From Heligmosomoides polygyrus polygyrus (Eukaryota; Nematoda; Chromadorea; Rhabditida; Heligmosomidae), in the NCBI GenBank assembly GCA_947396885.1, contig OX377204.1, forward strand, positions 3,968,001-4,032,000: a stretch of 64,000 nucleotides of DNA, written 5' to 3'. The translations under genes were made by a program, and so were the position numbers. Below the pieces are notes generated by a model. That model was not told the DNA's origin, ran no database searches, and was given only the letters and a program-made list of their open reading frames with translations. Shown in pieces: positions 40,660 through 51,342 of the stretch (positions within the stretch are counted from its first letter, which is position 1; the number at the start of each line of letters is the position of its first letter).

Positions 40660-42260
40660 GTAGGATCCCAATACGGTGAGAGCTGCGCTGTGGACGAGTC
40701 GTCGAGGTGTCCCAACCGTAGTTCTCGGCCGCAATCTGCCGAGCGCCATTCACTGCGGCAGGGCTCAGGGGAGGGGGGGGGGGAGGGATGGTCAGGTCCC
40801 TAAGCAGAAGAAAGGCTATTGGGAGCTTACATATGACAGCAAAACTAAGAAAAAATAAGCCAAGAAAAGCGAGAGAAAGGATATGGGAGTTAAGCGAACA
40901 CCAACTTTTAATTCGAATCACTAACTCAATGTATAATAGTGAACTTAATACCAATAAAACAAAAATGTAAAAAGATCCACAGCAATTGAAAAATAATCTA
41001 ACAACGTAAAACCTTGAGGATATGCTGGCATCGTGAATTTCATTTATGAATTTCAAGCATTCTTCCATTTTTGGGAGCTTCCCTTTCACGCTCCGTATTT
41101 TTGTAAAGATTAAAGTTTTCTTTCTGTCTGCAAAAGCGCTCTTTAAAGTGCGACTAAATTTGTAGACAAACTCCCATGTTAGAAAAATAGGTGTGTTTTA
41201 CCGATGGTGATGTCATTGAACAAGAAAGAGTGAAGATGAATATGGCTGAATATGGACTACTTTACGAAGGACTACATTACCAGGCACACTTTTACAGATT
41301 TTAAAATCACTTTAATTTTGAGTCTCCAGCGAATTGCAGAGCTACCACATGAAGTGAAGGGGCTCACGCGCAGAATGCAAGAAAGCGCTTTGATACAGCT
41401 CCCACTCTGAGAGCTAACTACACATTATGACGTTGTTCGCGTCTAATCCAGCAAAAAAAAAACGGAAGACAGGGGAGGTATTTGCACGCTACTTCGTTTC
41501 TTGTACGCATGATTGCTTGTTTTTGATGTTTTGAGCGATTACTTGTTAGTTATACGATTCTACTCTCTGAAAATGGTGGTAGTCGTGTTCTTGAAAACAA
41601 TCGTTTCCGACCTTACCTGCTGTGACATATGCCACCGAGGTCACCTAAAAAGTTGCAATAATTCTCAAGTACATCTGGCCCAGTAGCCTATGAACTGACC
41701 AGGTAGAATATCTCCAAGACAGAGGGCATAGTTGAAGAAGCACTCCTCAGAATCTGCAAATGAGGAAGTGGAACAAGCAGCATCTATTGCTCTATTACAT
41801 ATTGAAACGTGGGAGCTAATAAAAATCGAAGAGATTCATTAGATAGCTAAAAATTGATGGAATCCTTAAGATAGAGTTGCTGGGTCTTTTAAATCCGTCT
41901 ATTTTACATTTGTTACAGCGCTAAGCATCTTGAAAGTTGTGGTCGGTTTTGAGTGTTATCTTGGTGGAACGAATGGGTTTCTTAGGCGAGCAACCTGTTC
42001 CGTATTTGGTTTTTCCCGTCGAAAAAGCGCTCTCGCTGCTGCGTCGAGTTTCACCGACATGCTTTCTCATCGTGGGATTTATTTGTCACATCAGGACGTC
42101 TTCCAGTTTTTGGTCGTAATCTCGACCATCACGTATTCTCTAATTCATGCTAACGCGATTACAGCGAAACGAGAAAGTTGGGAATCGAGTTACCAGCTGT
42201 AACCAATGACTGCTAAATTGCATAAGAGTAAACCTGTATTAGTTCCTCATTCCTTGTTCT
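40660..42260. other. No gene supported
   Basis: Contains a G11 run at 40773-40783 and AT-rich DNA. A 90-codon frame at 41930-42202 has no family signature. Confidence 0.3.
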
Positions 42261-42261
42261 A

Positions 42262-43154
42262 TTAGGTTGGCAACTAATTTCGTGGACTCTGAAGAGTCTT
42301 CAGCAAAAGTCTTTATTAACAAATAACTAATAACAATCTTTAACTAAAATAAGATCCTTCGGAACGCAGAAGTGCTTCCCATATATCAGGTAGCTGGTCT
42401 ATCCCATGGCCGTAGAATTATTGTGCTTTTAAGGCCAAGAATCTTTGGAGGTGCATTTTGACCCAGTCCACATTATTAAATCGTCTTCCAACCAAGAAGT
42501 ACTGCACCGAACTAAAAATGGGGTAGTCACTCGACGCAAGGGCTGGGCTGTTAGGTGGATGAGTTTGACGCTCCCAGTCAAGGTCTTCTGTTTTTGAGGT
42601 GTCCGGTTAGCTACGTTCTCTCCGTTTGGTGGTGTCAAGAAGGTATTAACTTCTGGGAGCTCGTCAAGAACGGTTCCAGCATTAATGCTGTAATCTACTC
42701 TTCTCAACCCGCCCGCGCGCAGGCTGAACTCCGCTGGAATCGGTTCAGACAGATTTTCAGGAGCGGAATTATCTTTCAGCAAGATAACGCCAAATCACAC
42801 GTCGCGAATCGGAAGCTTCAAAAAATCGAAGACCTTAGCTGGGAGCGTCTAACTCACCCACCTTACAGCACAGGCTGTGCGCCAAACGACTAGCACCTTC
42901 ATAGCTCGCTGCAGCACTTCTTGGTTGGAGAACGACTTATTAATGTGGACCATGTCAAAATGCACCTCCAAGGATTCTTGGCTTCAAAACCACAAGAATT
43001 CTACAGCTGTGGGTTGGGCCAGCTAGCTGATAAATGGGAAGCAGTCCCGCGTTCCAACAGATCTTACTTTGGTTGAAAACTCTTATTTGTTATTTGTTTA
43101 TGAACACTTTTGTTGAAGGCGCTTGAGAGTCCACGAAATTGGTTGCCAACCTAA
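42262..43154. mobile_element. Mariner composite with two transposase 3' halves head to head
   Basis: TA-flanked (42260-42261 and 43155-43156), with inverted ends TTAGGTTGGCAACTAATTTCGTGG. Right of about 42615 the plus strand encodes the mariner catalytic C-half: an NFWELVKNGSSINA block, FQQDNAKSHVA, then THPPYSTG and NFLRG-like sequence, with a stop replacing one codon near the third catalytic Asp. Left of that, the minus strand encodes the same C-terminal region again (about 42600 down to 42330). The element is thus an inverted duplication of a 3' half. Such mariners occur in hookworms; subfamily not determined. Confidence 0.85.
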
Positions 43155-43485
43155 TATTAGTTTAATGTCGTTGAAATAAGTATAAATAAATAAGAGCGAA
43201 AGGTAAAAGTAGACGTTATTCCATTCTCTTTTGAAGTGTGCCACGCACCCACTACTACATGACAAACGTTTTTTTTGGCTCCCTGTTGGTTCTCGGAGAA
43301 TCGGCGCCTTTTCAAAGTTTCGGATTCGTCAATGTTGCACCATTTTCCTCTTCACTAATGAACCACCGGCAAAATGGTATTACCTCATATTTGGTTTGAG
43401 GTCTCCGCCGTAGTTAACATCTTATTCTTAATTTTGCTGAAAGGCTTTTAATAATGTTACACAACAATTCTTATTTTTTCTTCAT

Positions 43486-44600
43486 CTTTCGACTACGCCG
43501 AAACTCAAGCGGTAATTGACGCCCTGCTCACTCGGGGGGGGGGGGGGGGAGGGGGGGTTCCTACTCAGTACATCAGAGTCCTTCGTGAGCTGTACAGTGG
43601 ATTCACGACCAAGATCTCACCATTCTACAACGACGTGCTCAACGACGTGAAGAGAGTGGTTCGGCAGGGTGATACCATATCCCCGAAGCTCTTCAGCGCC
43701 ACCCTCGAAAACGTCATGCGCGAACTAGAATAGGAGCAAATGAGAGTGAAAGTCGACGCCCGGCAGCTGTACCATCTGCGCTTCGCTGACGACATTGTGC
43801 TCATAACACCGAGCATCAGCCAGGCGGAGCGAATGCTGGCCGACTTCGATCGTGTATGTGGGAACGTTGGACTGCAGCTGAATCTTACGAAGACGATGTT
43901 CATGAGGAACGGACAAGTTTCTGATGCCCCATCCTCGCTCAACGGAACGAACGTCTCCGAATGCTCCAGCTATGTGTATCTGGGTCGCGAAGTCAACATG
44001 GCCAACGACCTAGCACCAGAGCTGAGCAGGAGGAAACGAGCGGATTGGGGAGCTTTCAAGAGCGTCGATGAAGTCGCGAAGAAGACGAAGAACGTCCGAC
44101 TCCGTGCCCACCTATTCGACTCCACTGTTCTTCCTGCCCTAACATACGCCTCAGAGACCTGGGCTATACGAAAGCAGGATGAACACGCGATCAGCGTCGC
44201 GCAGCGTGGAATCGAGAGGACGATGCTCGGAGTGACACGACTCACGCAAGTGAGAGAAGGCCTCCGGAGTTCCAAGCTTCGCCGACGTTCGAAGATCAGA
44301 GACGCTGTCGCGTGGGCCAAGTTGTCGAGAATTAGGTGGGCCGGCCACGTAATGCGATTCGCAGACACCCGCTGGACGAGAGCCGTCACCGACTGGATTG
44401 CGCGGGATGTCAAGAGAACACCAGGACGCCCACCAACGCGTTGGTCGGACTTCTTCGTGAAAGCCCTGAACGACCGCTATGACGCTCTTCGTGTCCCTCG
44501 AGCGAGGAGGATCCATTGGAGCACTCTGGCACGCGACAGGGACGAATGGAGACGCTGCTAGTGCTCGCTCGAGCAAGTCGATGATCAACGGAACGACAGG
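43486..44600 (+). pseudogene. RTE-clade non-LTR retrotransposon, RT to 3' end
   Basis: The frame runs from a degraded RT start through YIRVLRELYSGFTTKISPFY, a VRQGDTISPKLFSATLE block, one in-frame TAG at 43731-43733, the catalytic LRFADDIVL (about 43776), then the C-terminal region (SSYVYLGREV, TYASETWA, RWAGHVMRF, GRPPTRWSDFF) to a stop at 44559. The 5' ~2 kb including endonuclease is missing. A G16 run at 43534-43549 replaces a short RT segment. Scraps of the same family occur at 2.84, 16.2, 51.0, 54.0 and 54.95 kb. The 3' end carries GGTGATACA repeats near 44600. Confidence 0.93.
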
Positions 44601-44624
44601 TGATACAGGTGATACACAACATTT

Positions 44625-45860
44625 GAAAGAAAACAGCTTGGTCTATCAAGAAATATGTTTGACTTTTTTCCATTTAAAGTTTTGTCAAATTTTAGCTCAT
44701 TAAATTGGAAAGTCAAAAACAACAAAAATGACCTTTGCAATAACTATTTCTTTCTCCTTAAGTTTGTGATTTTGTTGCACAACGTTATAAACCGTTCGAA
44801 AGAGGTTGACCTGCTATCGCTTCTTTTCTGTTGCAAGAAGAATTCATATCCTTAAGGGACTTCACATAATGCCCTGAAAATCAAAAAAAAAAGACGAAGA
44901 AGCCTAACGCATGTTCTTGTAAAGCAATTAATTCTCTTTTGAACAGTTCATATCATTGCATGCAAAACGCTCGAAATTATGGAGAGGGGAGCTGCGATGA
45001 CGATTTTTTTTACATTCGATTTATTGACCTAAAATATGCAGAAATCGAGATGAAGAAAGCAAAACATTATCTTTATAGATTAAATCATTCTCTTAGAAAA
45101 TGATGTATAACGTTGTGCAAAGTATCTTCGGCGAAATTCAGAATAGGATGCCTAAAAAACGGCGGGGACTTAGCTTTCAACCTAATGCATATAACGATTC
45201 AATTTAAGTTTGTCGACTTACTGCTCGAAATTCCTAGCCAGAAAAGCCAAGAACCAAAAAAAACGAATGTCGAAACAATTCTTAAAAGGCACACCCTCAG
45301 CAAAGTTTGGAAGCGTTTGGTGTCTAAAACTTGAACAACCGTTGGTGCACGTATTCTTCCATCTTACAGTCATATCTTCCACATCGCTGCAATTTTATAA
45401 ATAAATTTAAAATATAAAATGAAATTTGGGAACCGGAATGCTTACTTCTGTGCGAACAAGAACCATTTTAAAATGAATGAGTCGCAATCTCAGAGATTTA
45501 AGCTTTACACTGTGCGAAGTCTCGCCTAGTATCGTTTCCTAAATGTATCGTGTTCATGACTCACATCGCTGGACTGGATGTGAATCCAGTCTGCAAACGG
45601 CTTTCGGAGTGGGCCGTTCGACATTAACATTTCACCGTAATGGTGAGACAACGTTCTTGCCAGCACTTTTTTTTGCGGGAGAAATCAAATGCGCAGATCT
45701 GCAAGACCCAACGAATAGTGTGGCATACCATTTTGAAACTTTTCAAAGTGAACACTTTTCAAACCAGGCCGTCAATTGGCTTTCTATGTAGGCGTTTTAA
45801 ATTTGCGCTCCTAACCTTTATAATCGGAAGCAAGATTTATTGAATGCTTTGTTGACAGTA
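44625..45860. other. No gene supported
   Basis: AT-rich with short frames; no repeats of known families. Confidence 0.3.
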
Positions 45861-45861
45861 A

Positions 45862-46160
45862 GGGCGTGTGTAGCGCAGTCGGAGGAGGCGCGACTGTCGC
45901 GTGCACCCGATACCAGGTTCCTGGTTCGGATTTCCCGCCCAGGCCAACCAAGCCTTCCATCCCTCCGGGGTCGGTGAATTGGTACCAGACTTGTCTGAGA
46001 AGGATAAAGCGCTGACTTGTTCATCGGCTGGCCACCGCAAGTCATTGTATGGCCAAATACGCATTCATGTCGCCTCCACGACATCCCGTAGAAGTAGAAT
46101 GCGCTGGCGCATCCCAGAAGGGATTGTGTAACGCCGTCCTTTATCCTTTATCCTTTATCC
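45862..46160 (+). mobile_element. SINE family 1, tandem copy 1
   Basis: Full-length. TTTGTTGACAG precedes it (45848-45858) and TTGTTGACAG follows its (CCTTTAT)n tail (46161-46170). Confidence 0.95.
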
Positions 46161-46171
46161 TTGTTGACAGT

Positions 46172-46469
46172 GGGCGCGTGTAGCGCAGTCGGAGGAGGCG
46201 CGACTGTCGCGTGCACCCGATACCAGGTTTCTGGTTCGGATTTCCCGCCCAGGCCAACGAAGCCTTCCATCCCTCCGGGGTCGGTGAATTGGTGCCAGAC
46301 TTGTCTGGGAAGGATAAAGCGCTGACTTGTTCATCGGCTGGCCACCGCAAGTCATTGTATGGCCAAATACGCATTCATGTCGCCTCCACGACATCCCGTA
46401 GAAGTAGAATGCGCTGGCGCATCCCAGAGGGATTGAGTAACGCCGTCCTTTATCCTTTATCCTTTATCC
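46172..46469 (+). mobile_element. SINE family 1, tandem copy 2
   Basis: Nearly identical to copy 1. It is flanked on the left by the shared TTGTTGACAG and on the right by TTTGTTGACAG (46470-46480), so three copies of one target site bracket two SINEs. Confidence 0.95.
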
Positions 46470-46580
46470 TTTGTTGACAGCGCTTTTCTTCAGATTTAAA
46501 GTCAATAATATTGCAGATCTTATACAACAATACACAAACATGCAACTTATCACAGACCTGGTATCCATGGGGTAGAAGAG

Positions 46581-46739
46581 ATGGGGTCTATGAAAACTGC
46601 GAGTCTCGATTCTCCCCAGGAATCTGACCAGTCCGATGGAGAACAAGATCAAGGAATCGCTGAACATGAAGCTCTGATAACCACCATTAAATCAGAGGGA
46701 GGAAGTGAAGTGCGCAATGGGGCTCATCTTCCCATATGA
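46581..46739 (+). CDS. Doubtful acidic ORF or exon
   Basis: A 52-codon frame from ATG at 46581 with an acidic, Ser/Gln/Glu-rich composition (SLDSPQESDQSDGEQDQG) untypical of random AT-rich DNA. CTTCAG at 46489-46494 could be an acceptor, but the frame from there differs. No family recognised. Confidence 0.2.
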   Translation: MGSMKTASLDSPQESDQSDGEQDQGIAEHEALITTIKSEGGSEVRNGAHLPI

Positions 46740-47060
46740 CCGGCTGACTATGACGGCGACATGGAGATATGAGGGAACGCGTTCACTATTCGCTAATATA
46801 TACCATTTTTTCGCCAAATTGGACACTCTTCTAAGCTTAAAATAATCGAGACTATAGAAACTCTTCCAAATCAAAATGACCCTCTTACAAGGTAAACTAC
46901 AGACTCTCCAAAAATAATTTCTTGTTCAAGGAAAATTTGGTATAACTTGAAATTTTTAGTTCAGTCGCCCTAACAAATAATATCAAATAGTTGAGTACCA
47001 TTTTTATAGTTTTTTAAAGAAATAATATTAAAGCAAATTAAGTGGCTATTCTTCTGTGCC

Positions 47061-47321
47061 TTCCAGGTTTGTTATAAAATTATTTACTACTACGGCCGAC
47101 GTTTCGAGTAACTCGTCTTCTTCAAGGCCGATATTCCGCCAGCGCAGGAAGACCGACTCAGCTGGCCTCCATGGAGCCATAAACGTCGAACTTGGAGACT
47201 AGTAACTCCATGGTGGCCAGCTCAGTCGGTCTTCCTGCGCTGGCGGAATATCGGCCTTGAAGAAGACGAGTTACTCGAAACGTCGGCCGTAGTAGTAAAT
47301 AATTTTATAACAAACCTGGAA
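47061..47321. mobile_element. 261-bp near-perfect palindrome (116-bp arms)
   Basis: 47061-47176 pairs with 47206-47321 with about two mismatches; the loop is 29 bases. The arms carry GAAGAAGACGAG, TTACTCGAAACGTCGGCC and TAGTAGTAAATAATTTT. A related GAAGACGACGAACGGGTCG / AACGTTAGGCC stretch forms part of the foldback arms at 17.5 and 26.0 kb. Non-coding foldback MITE. Confidence 0.92.
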
Positions 47322-48186
47322 AGCGGGTATTGTTTTGAAGCCGACGAGGCAAAAACCATACAGCGTGTTAAAAGACCATATCGAGCTATGCGCTCGAAAA
47401 GCTACATAGTCACGATTTCTATTTGACTGATAGCGTAGATGCTGCCTAGATAAAAGCATCAAATTGTGATATGTGTGTCCTTTAATTGTTTTTGTTACAT
47501 CGGCTACAGGTAGTAAACCTTATGAAAGAAATTTTGCTATCAATCCAAGAAACATTGCGACTGCTTGAATGAGAGTATGGTGCAGTCTCTTCTTCTAGCA
47601 ATAAAAACTCGCCTAGGATTCCTCCAGAAGTTTGGCTATCCTCCTTAAAACAGGTGGCTGCGGTGTGAATACCAATTCAATTGAAACGTTTTAGCTGCGA
47701 GGTACTTACTCCATTTTGCTTCCATTTTGAAGTGCTTTCATTTTGAAGTGCGCTGAAGCATATCTTGTGTGCATTCAACGTAAGGGTTCCTCCATGAGGT
47801 ACTTCATAACCTTTATACGTCCTTTTGTAACATAGATGGAAGTCTAGAGAGATTGGTCACAATAAATTTCTTCCGCAATTGCCAGCATTACTGTAGGCAA
47901 AGCAGGAGTAGGTTTCAATCTACGATTATACTCAATTATTGTCGCGCATAGCTTCTTTACTTTAAAAGGTCGTGAACAAGTTTTTGGAATTTCTTGGAGA
48001 AAAATTAGAGTGAACCACCCTACCCTTGAGGATTTACACCGTAAATGCTTCTCACTTGCAGTTGCGCATGAGCCATTGGTATAGTAAGAGTATCCGAAGA
48101 AAAAACACGTTATTATTCATGATAGAATGTTTGGTAGGCGGTGATGGGTCCCACTAGGTGTGAGTGTTGTTTGCTGTTCGACCAAG
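47322..48186. other. No gene supported
   Basis: AT-rich. An internal TTTTGAAGTGC duplication at 47727-47755 is the only structure noticed. Confidence 0.3.
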
Positions 48187-48345
48187 CGGCGCCGGTGGTG
48201 CAGTGGCGTAGAGCAATCCCGCACGGTCATTGGAGGTGTGGGCTCGAGTCCCACCTGGGGCTAGAGTTTTGATGGCCTTAACGTCATTTTGAGCACTTTT
48301 TCAACTTTGATGCCAGTCACCTGAGGCTTAGAGAAAATGAACTGA
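48187..48345 (+). mobile_element. tRNA-derived SINE, family 2 (plus copy)
   Basis: Head GGCGCCGGTGGTGCAGTGGC with B box GGCTCGAGTCC. The body ends CACCTGAGGCTTAGAGAAAA and ACTGAATCGC, as in the minus copy at 4756-4920. Diverged by perhaps 20%. Confidence 0.7.
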
Positions 48346-48967
48346 ATCGCTTCATAATACAATTCACCGTTAACACAATACTCACCGTTAATCTGATAAT
48401 AATAGTGACCTAGAGTACGGCCTCATGGCGCAATCTCTTCGTCTACTTTTTTCGTTTCTATACTATAAACTAAATCTAGAGACACTCCTGTAATGCGAAA
48501 TGTTGTAACTGCTATAAAACCTTAACGGGATTTCTCCCACAATTTTCGCCGAAATTCATCTTTTTCCTTTCTACTGTGCAATTAGTGGAACCTTATGTTT
48601 CTCCTCCTCGTCTCGCATTTTACCGTTTCCACAATGTTCTACGTATTTTGGCTGTTCCAAGTCGGATTTCCCTATTTCTCGATTGTTCTCTTTGCATTTG
48701 CAGTTTTCCGCAGTTTTTTGTCGTTTTTTGCCTTCTAAGAAAGATTGAGGTTCAGCGCGAAGAATAAAAGGCTCATAAACGAGGCGTTGACAAGGAAAAG
48801 AATCTTTTCCACCGTGTCGCCTCTCACCAGTTTTCGGTGAGTTAGTCGACTTTTTTGTGCAGCATCTGGTGATATTCATCCCTGAACACATCATAAAATT
48901 CGAACAATACATTCGAGCATGGACACTGCGCAAAAATGACGTCCAAATTCGCGAGGCGTTCTAAAGT

Positions 48968-49180
48968 TTTTGAGTGTGTGGTAGAGTAGTCGGAAGAGGC
49001 TGTCGTGTGTATTACCAATCCAAGATTTGTGGTTCAGATTTCTCGCCTAGGCCAACCAAACATTTCATCCTTTAGAGTTCGTGATTGGCTATCGGACCTG
49101 TCTGGTTTGTCACCGCAAGTCATTTTATAGGTTGAGAACGCATGCAAACTGTCTCCATCTAGCAGAGTTAGAATGCATCG
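48968..49180 (+). mobile_element. SINE family 1, old diverged copy
   Basis: Recognisable from GTGGTAGAGTAGTCGGAAGA through GGTTCAGATTTCTCGCC and CACCGCAAGTCATT, then cut off. The CR1 copy begins immediately after. Confidence 0.65.
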
Positions 49181-49182
49181 CT

Positions 49183-50526
49183 CATAGAACAATTGTCAGT
49201 AGTTGGTCTCCACCCCAGAATTGTGCATTGGGTCGAATCCTTTCTGTCTCAACGGACATTCCGGGTTAACTACAAGGGTCATTTGTCATCTGCTAAACTT
49301 GCGAGCAGCGGCGTCCCTCAGGGTTCCGTCCTCTCTCCTATTCTCTTCAACATATACACAAGAGAAATTCCTTCCCTTATCAACAAATTCGGGGTGTCCT
49401 GCAAAGTTTTTGCAGACGACCTCAAAATTTATAGCTGTGTAGTGGATTCTACGGATGTTGATAGGATTCAGTCTGCAATTTTAGCTGTAGCCGAGTGGGC
49501 GCGCGCTTGGGACCTTCCTCTGGCGAAGGATAAAACAAAGATGTTGCACTTGGGGAGGAGCAACATCAATGCTCCCTACTTTATCGAGGACGGCTTCTGC
49601 AGGTTTCCAAAGTGAAGGATCTTGGATTTCTCATCACGGATAATCTGGAATTCGACAGGCACTGCAGGGAGATCGCAGCTAAGGCAGCTCGTAGGGTGTG
49701 CAACCTGTTCAGATGCTTAGTTACCAGTAACGAGAATATTCTTCTTATAGCTTATAAAATGTATATTCGTCCTATTCTAGAGTATGGTACACCTGTCTTT
49801 GGCCCAACTAAAGTAAAGAATATAGAAGTTTTAGAAAAAGTTCAAAACAGCTTTACAAGGAAGCTTCTACTTAGATCGAGACAGTTTGATTATCGCTCAA
49901 TCAGTGACAGCACTGAACGCTGTCGGACGCTTGGGTTAGAGCCTCTCTCCTTGCGAAGAAAAAAATTTGATCTCCTAATGGTGCATGAAATTCTCCAGGG
50001 CGCTATCCATCTGGGCGGGTGCGGATCCTTCACAACCAGAATCTCGAGTACCAGGGGTGCAGCAGTCAAGCTAATCTACCCGTGGGCCAGGTGCTCGGTC
50101 CGGTCCTGCTATTTTACCTGTCGAGCTGGCAGTGAGTATGTCAGGCTAAGTAAGCGTGTTAGTTTACCGTAAAATATTTCATCTTTCAAACGAATGCTTG
50201 ACAAAATTCTGTAGACGTTTCAAGCGTTTTCTGATTTTCTTTCGAGGCGGTTAGTACTCGTCATAATATGAATGAACTTCTCCTTCCTTTTATTTTCATT
50301 TTCCATCTCCTTTTCTGTTGTTTCCTTGTACTCCATTGTTCCTTTTGATGAATTTCTCTTTTATGTTCTCATTTACTTTTTATTGTATCATTCCCTATAT
50401 TCCGTTTTGCTGGCTCTACAGAATGCTAGGATCTAGTTTCTTGGTCGCGATGGTGAGTCGCCCTCACGTTTATCGCCTCACATGTGTTGCAGCACATGTC
50501 TCAATAAAGATAAAGATAAAGATACC
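49183..50526 (+). pseudogene. CR1-like non-LTR retrotransposon, 5'-truncated
   Basis: It starts inside the RT. GVPQGSVLSPILFNIYT and the catalytic VFADDLKIY are intact. A one-base shift near 49598 breaks the frame before KDLGFLITDNLEFD, and the second frame runs to a stop at 50170. It has the usual CR1 C-terminal order (MYIRPILEYG, EKVQNSFTRKLL, CRTLGLEPLSLRRKKFDL). The 3' end is a (GATAAA)n tail at 50503-50526. Endonuclease and ORF1 are missing. Confidence 0.92.
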
Positions 50527-51024
50527 AAGTAGAAATTTTTGGGTTGTTGGGAAAATTATCGTCGTTTTCGACTTCTAACCTGAAATGATCCTGACTTCTT
50601 TCATTGTTAACCGTTTCAGTTAGGACAAAAACTGCTACAGCTGGAGTTCCGCTGCTAATAAAACCCGCCACATTGTAGCAATCTTAATGTTGTGAACAAT
50701 TGTACAGTTTGAGTTCTTGGACTGTCAGAAGACATTTTTGCGCACACCTTTACAAGATGAGAATTTCCCTCTAATAACACTCAAAGAAATGCGAGAAAAC
50801 AACGGTGTTAATCCTATGAAGAACTGTGGAGATCACTCTATTTTGAAAACAGTTTTTAACCACAAATCCTACTACCTTGTGCAAATAAATTTAGCCATGT
50901 GTTATTTGGAGTTGCTGCTCGCTTGTAAAAGTGATGACATTTTACTTACCAGAGTAAGGTACATTTTCTGCAAAATTTCATGCGTTGTTTGCGAAATGTC
51001 GGAATACCCATCGAAGATGAAACA

Positions 51025-51190
51025 CCAATGGACCGGTCATATCATGCGAAGTACGGACGACCGCTGGACAAGAAGAACAGCGGAGTATTCCAAGAGGGTG
51101 CAAGCGTCCTCGGGGAAGACCTCCAACGAGGTGGTCAGATGTGTTCGTCGAAAATATCGAAAGGCAGCGTTTGTTGCCAAATTCTAACTC
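51025..51190 (+). pseudogene. RTE-type C-terminal scrap
   Basis: The frame HQWTGHIMRSTDDRWTRR matches the RWAGHVMRF.D.RWTRAV block of the 44.3-kb RTE copy; further on GKTSNEVVRC is a decayed GRPPTRW. An isolated ~160-bp fragment. Confidence 0.65.
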
Positions 51191-51342
51191 AGAGTCGGTT
51201 AACGGTTGTGATCGTTGTTCCAACCGAGCTATACGAACATCATCGGTGACGATTACGAAAGAAGGAACCGAATGGTGATTACGTCCGGGCGCACACTACC
51301 AGTGAGGACGACCCGTCTAAGTATCTAAGTTGTTCTCAGATT

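Noticed and set aside
45837..46477. Repeated 75-88 codon ORFs on both strands
   Set aside because: They are frames through SINE family 1 and recur wherever the SINE occurs.
47245..47290. Hammerhead-ribozyme-like string (GAAGA ... CGAAACGTC) in foldback arms
   Set aside because: The CUGANGA box is not intact in either family (UUGAAGA and CCGAAGA variants) and helix II does not pair directly next to the boxes. I keep only the observation that the module is shared.
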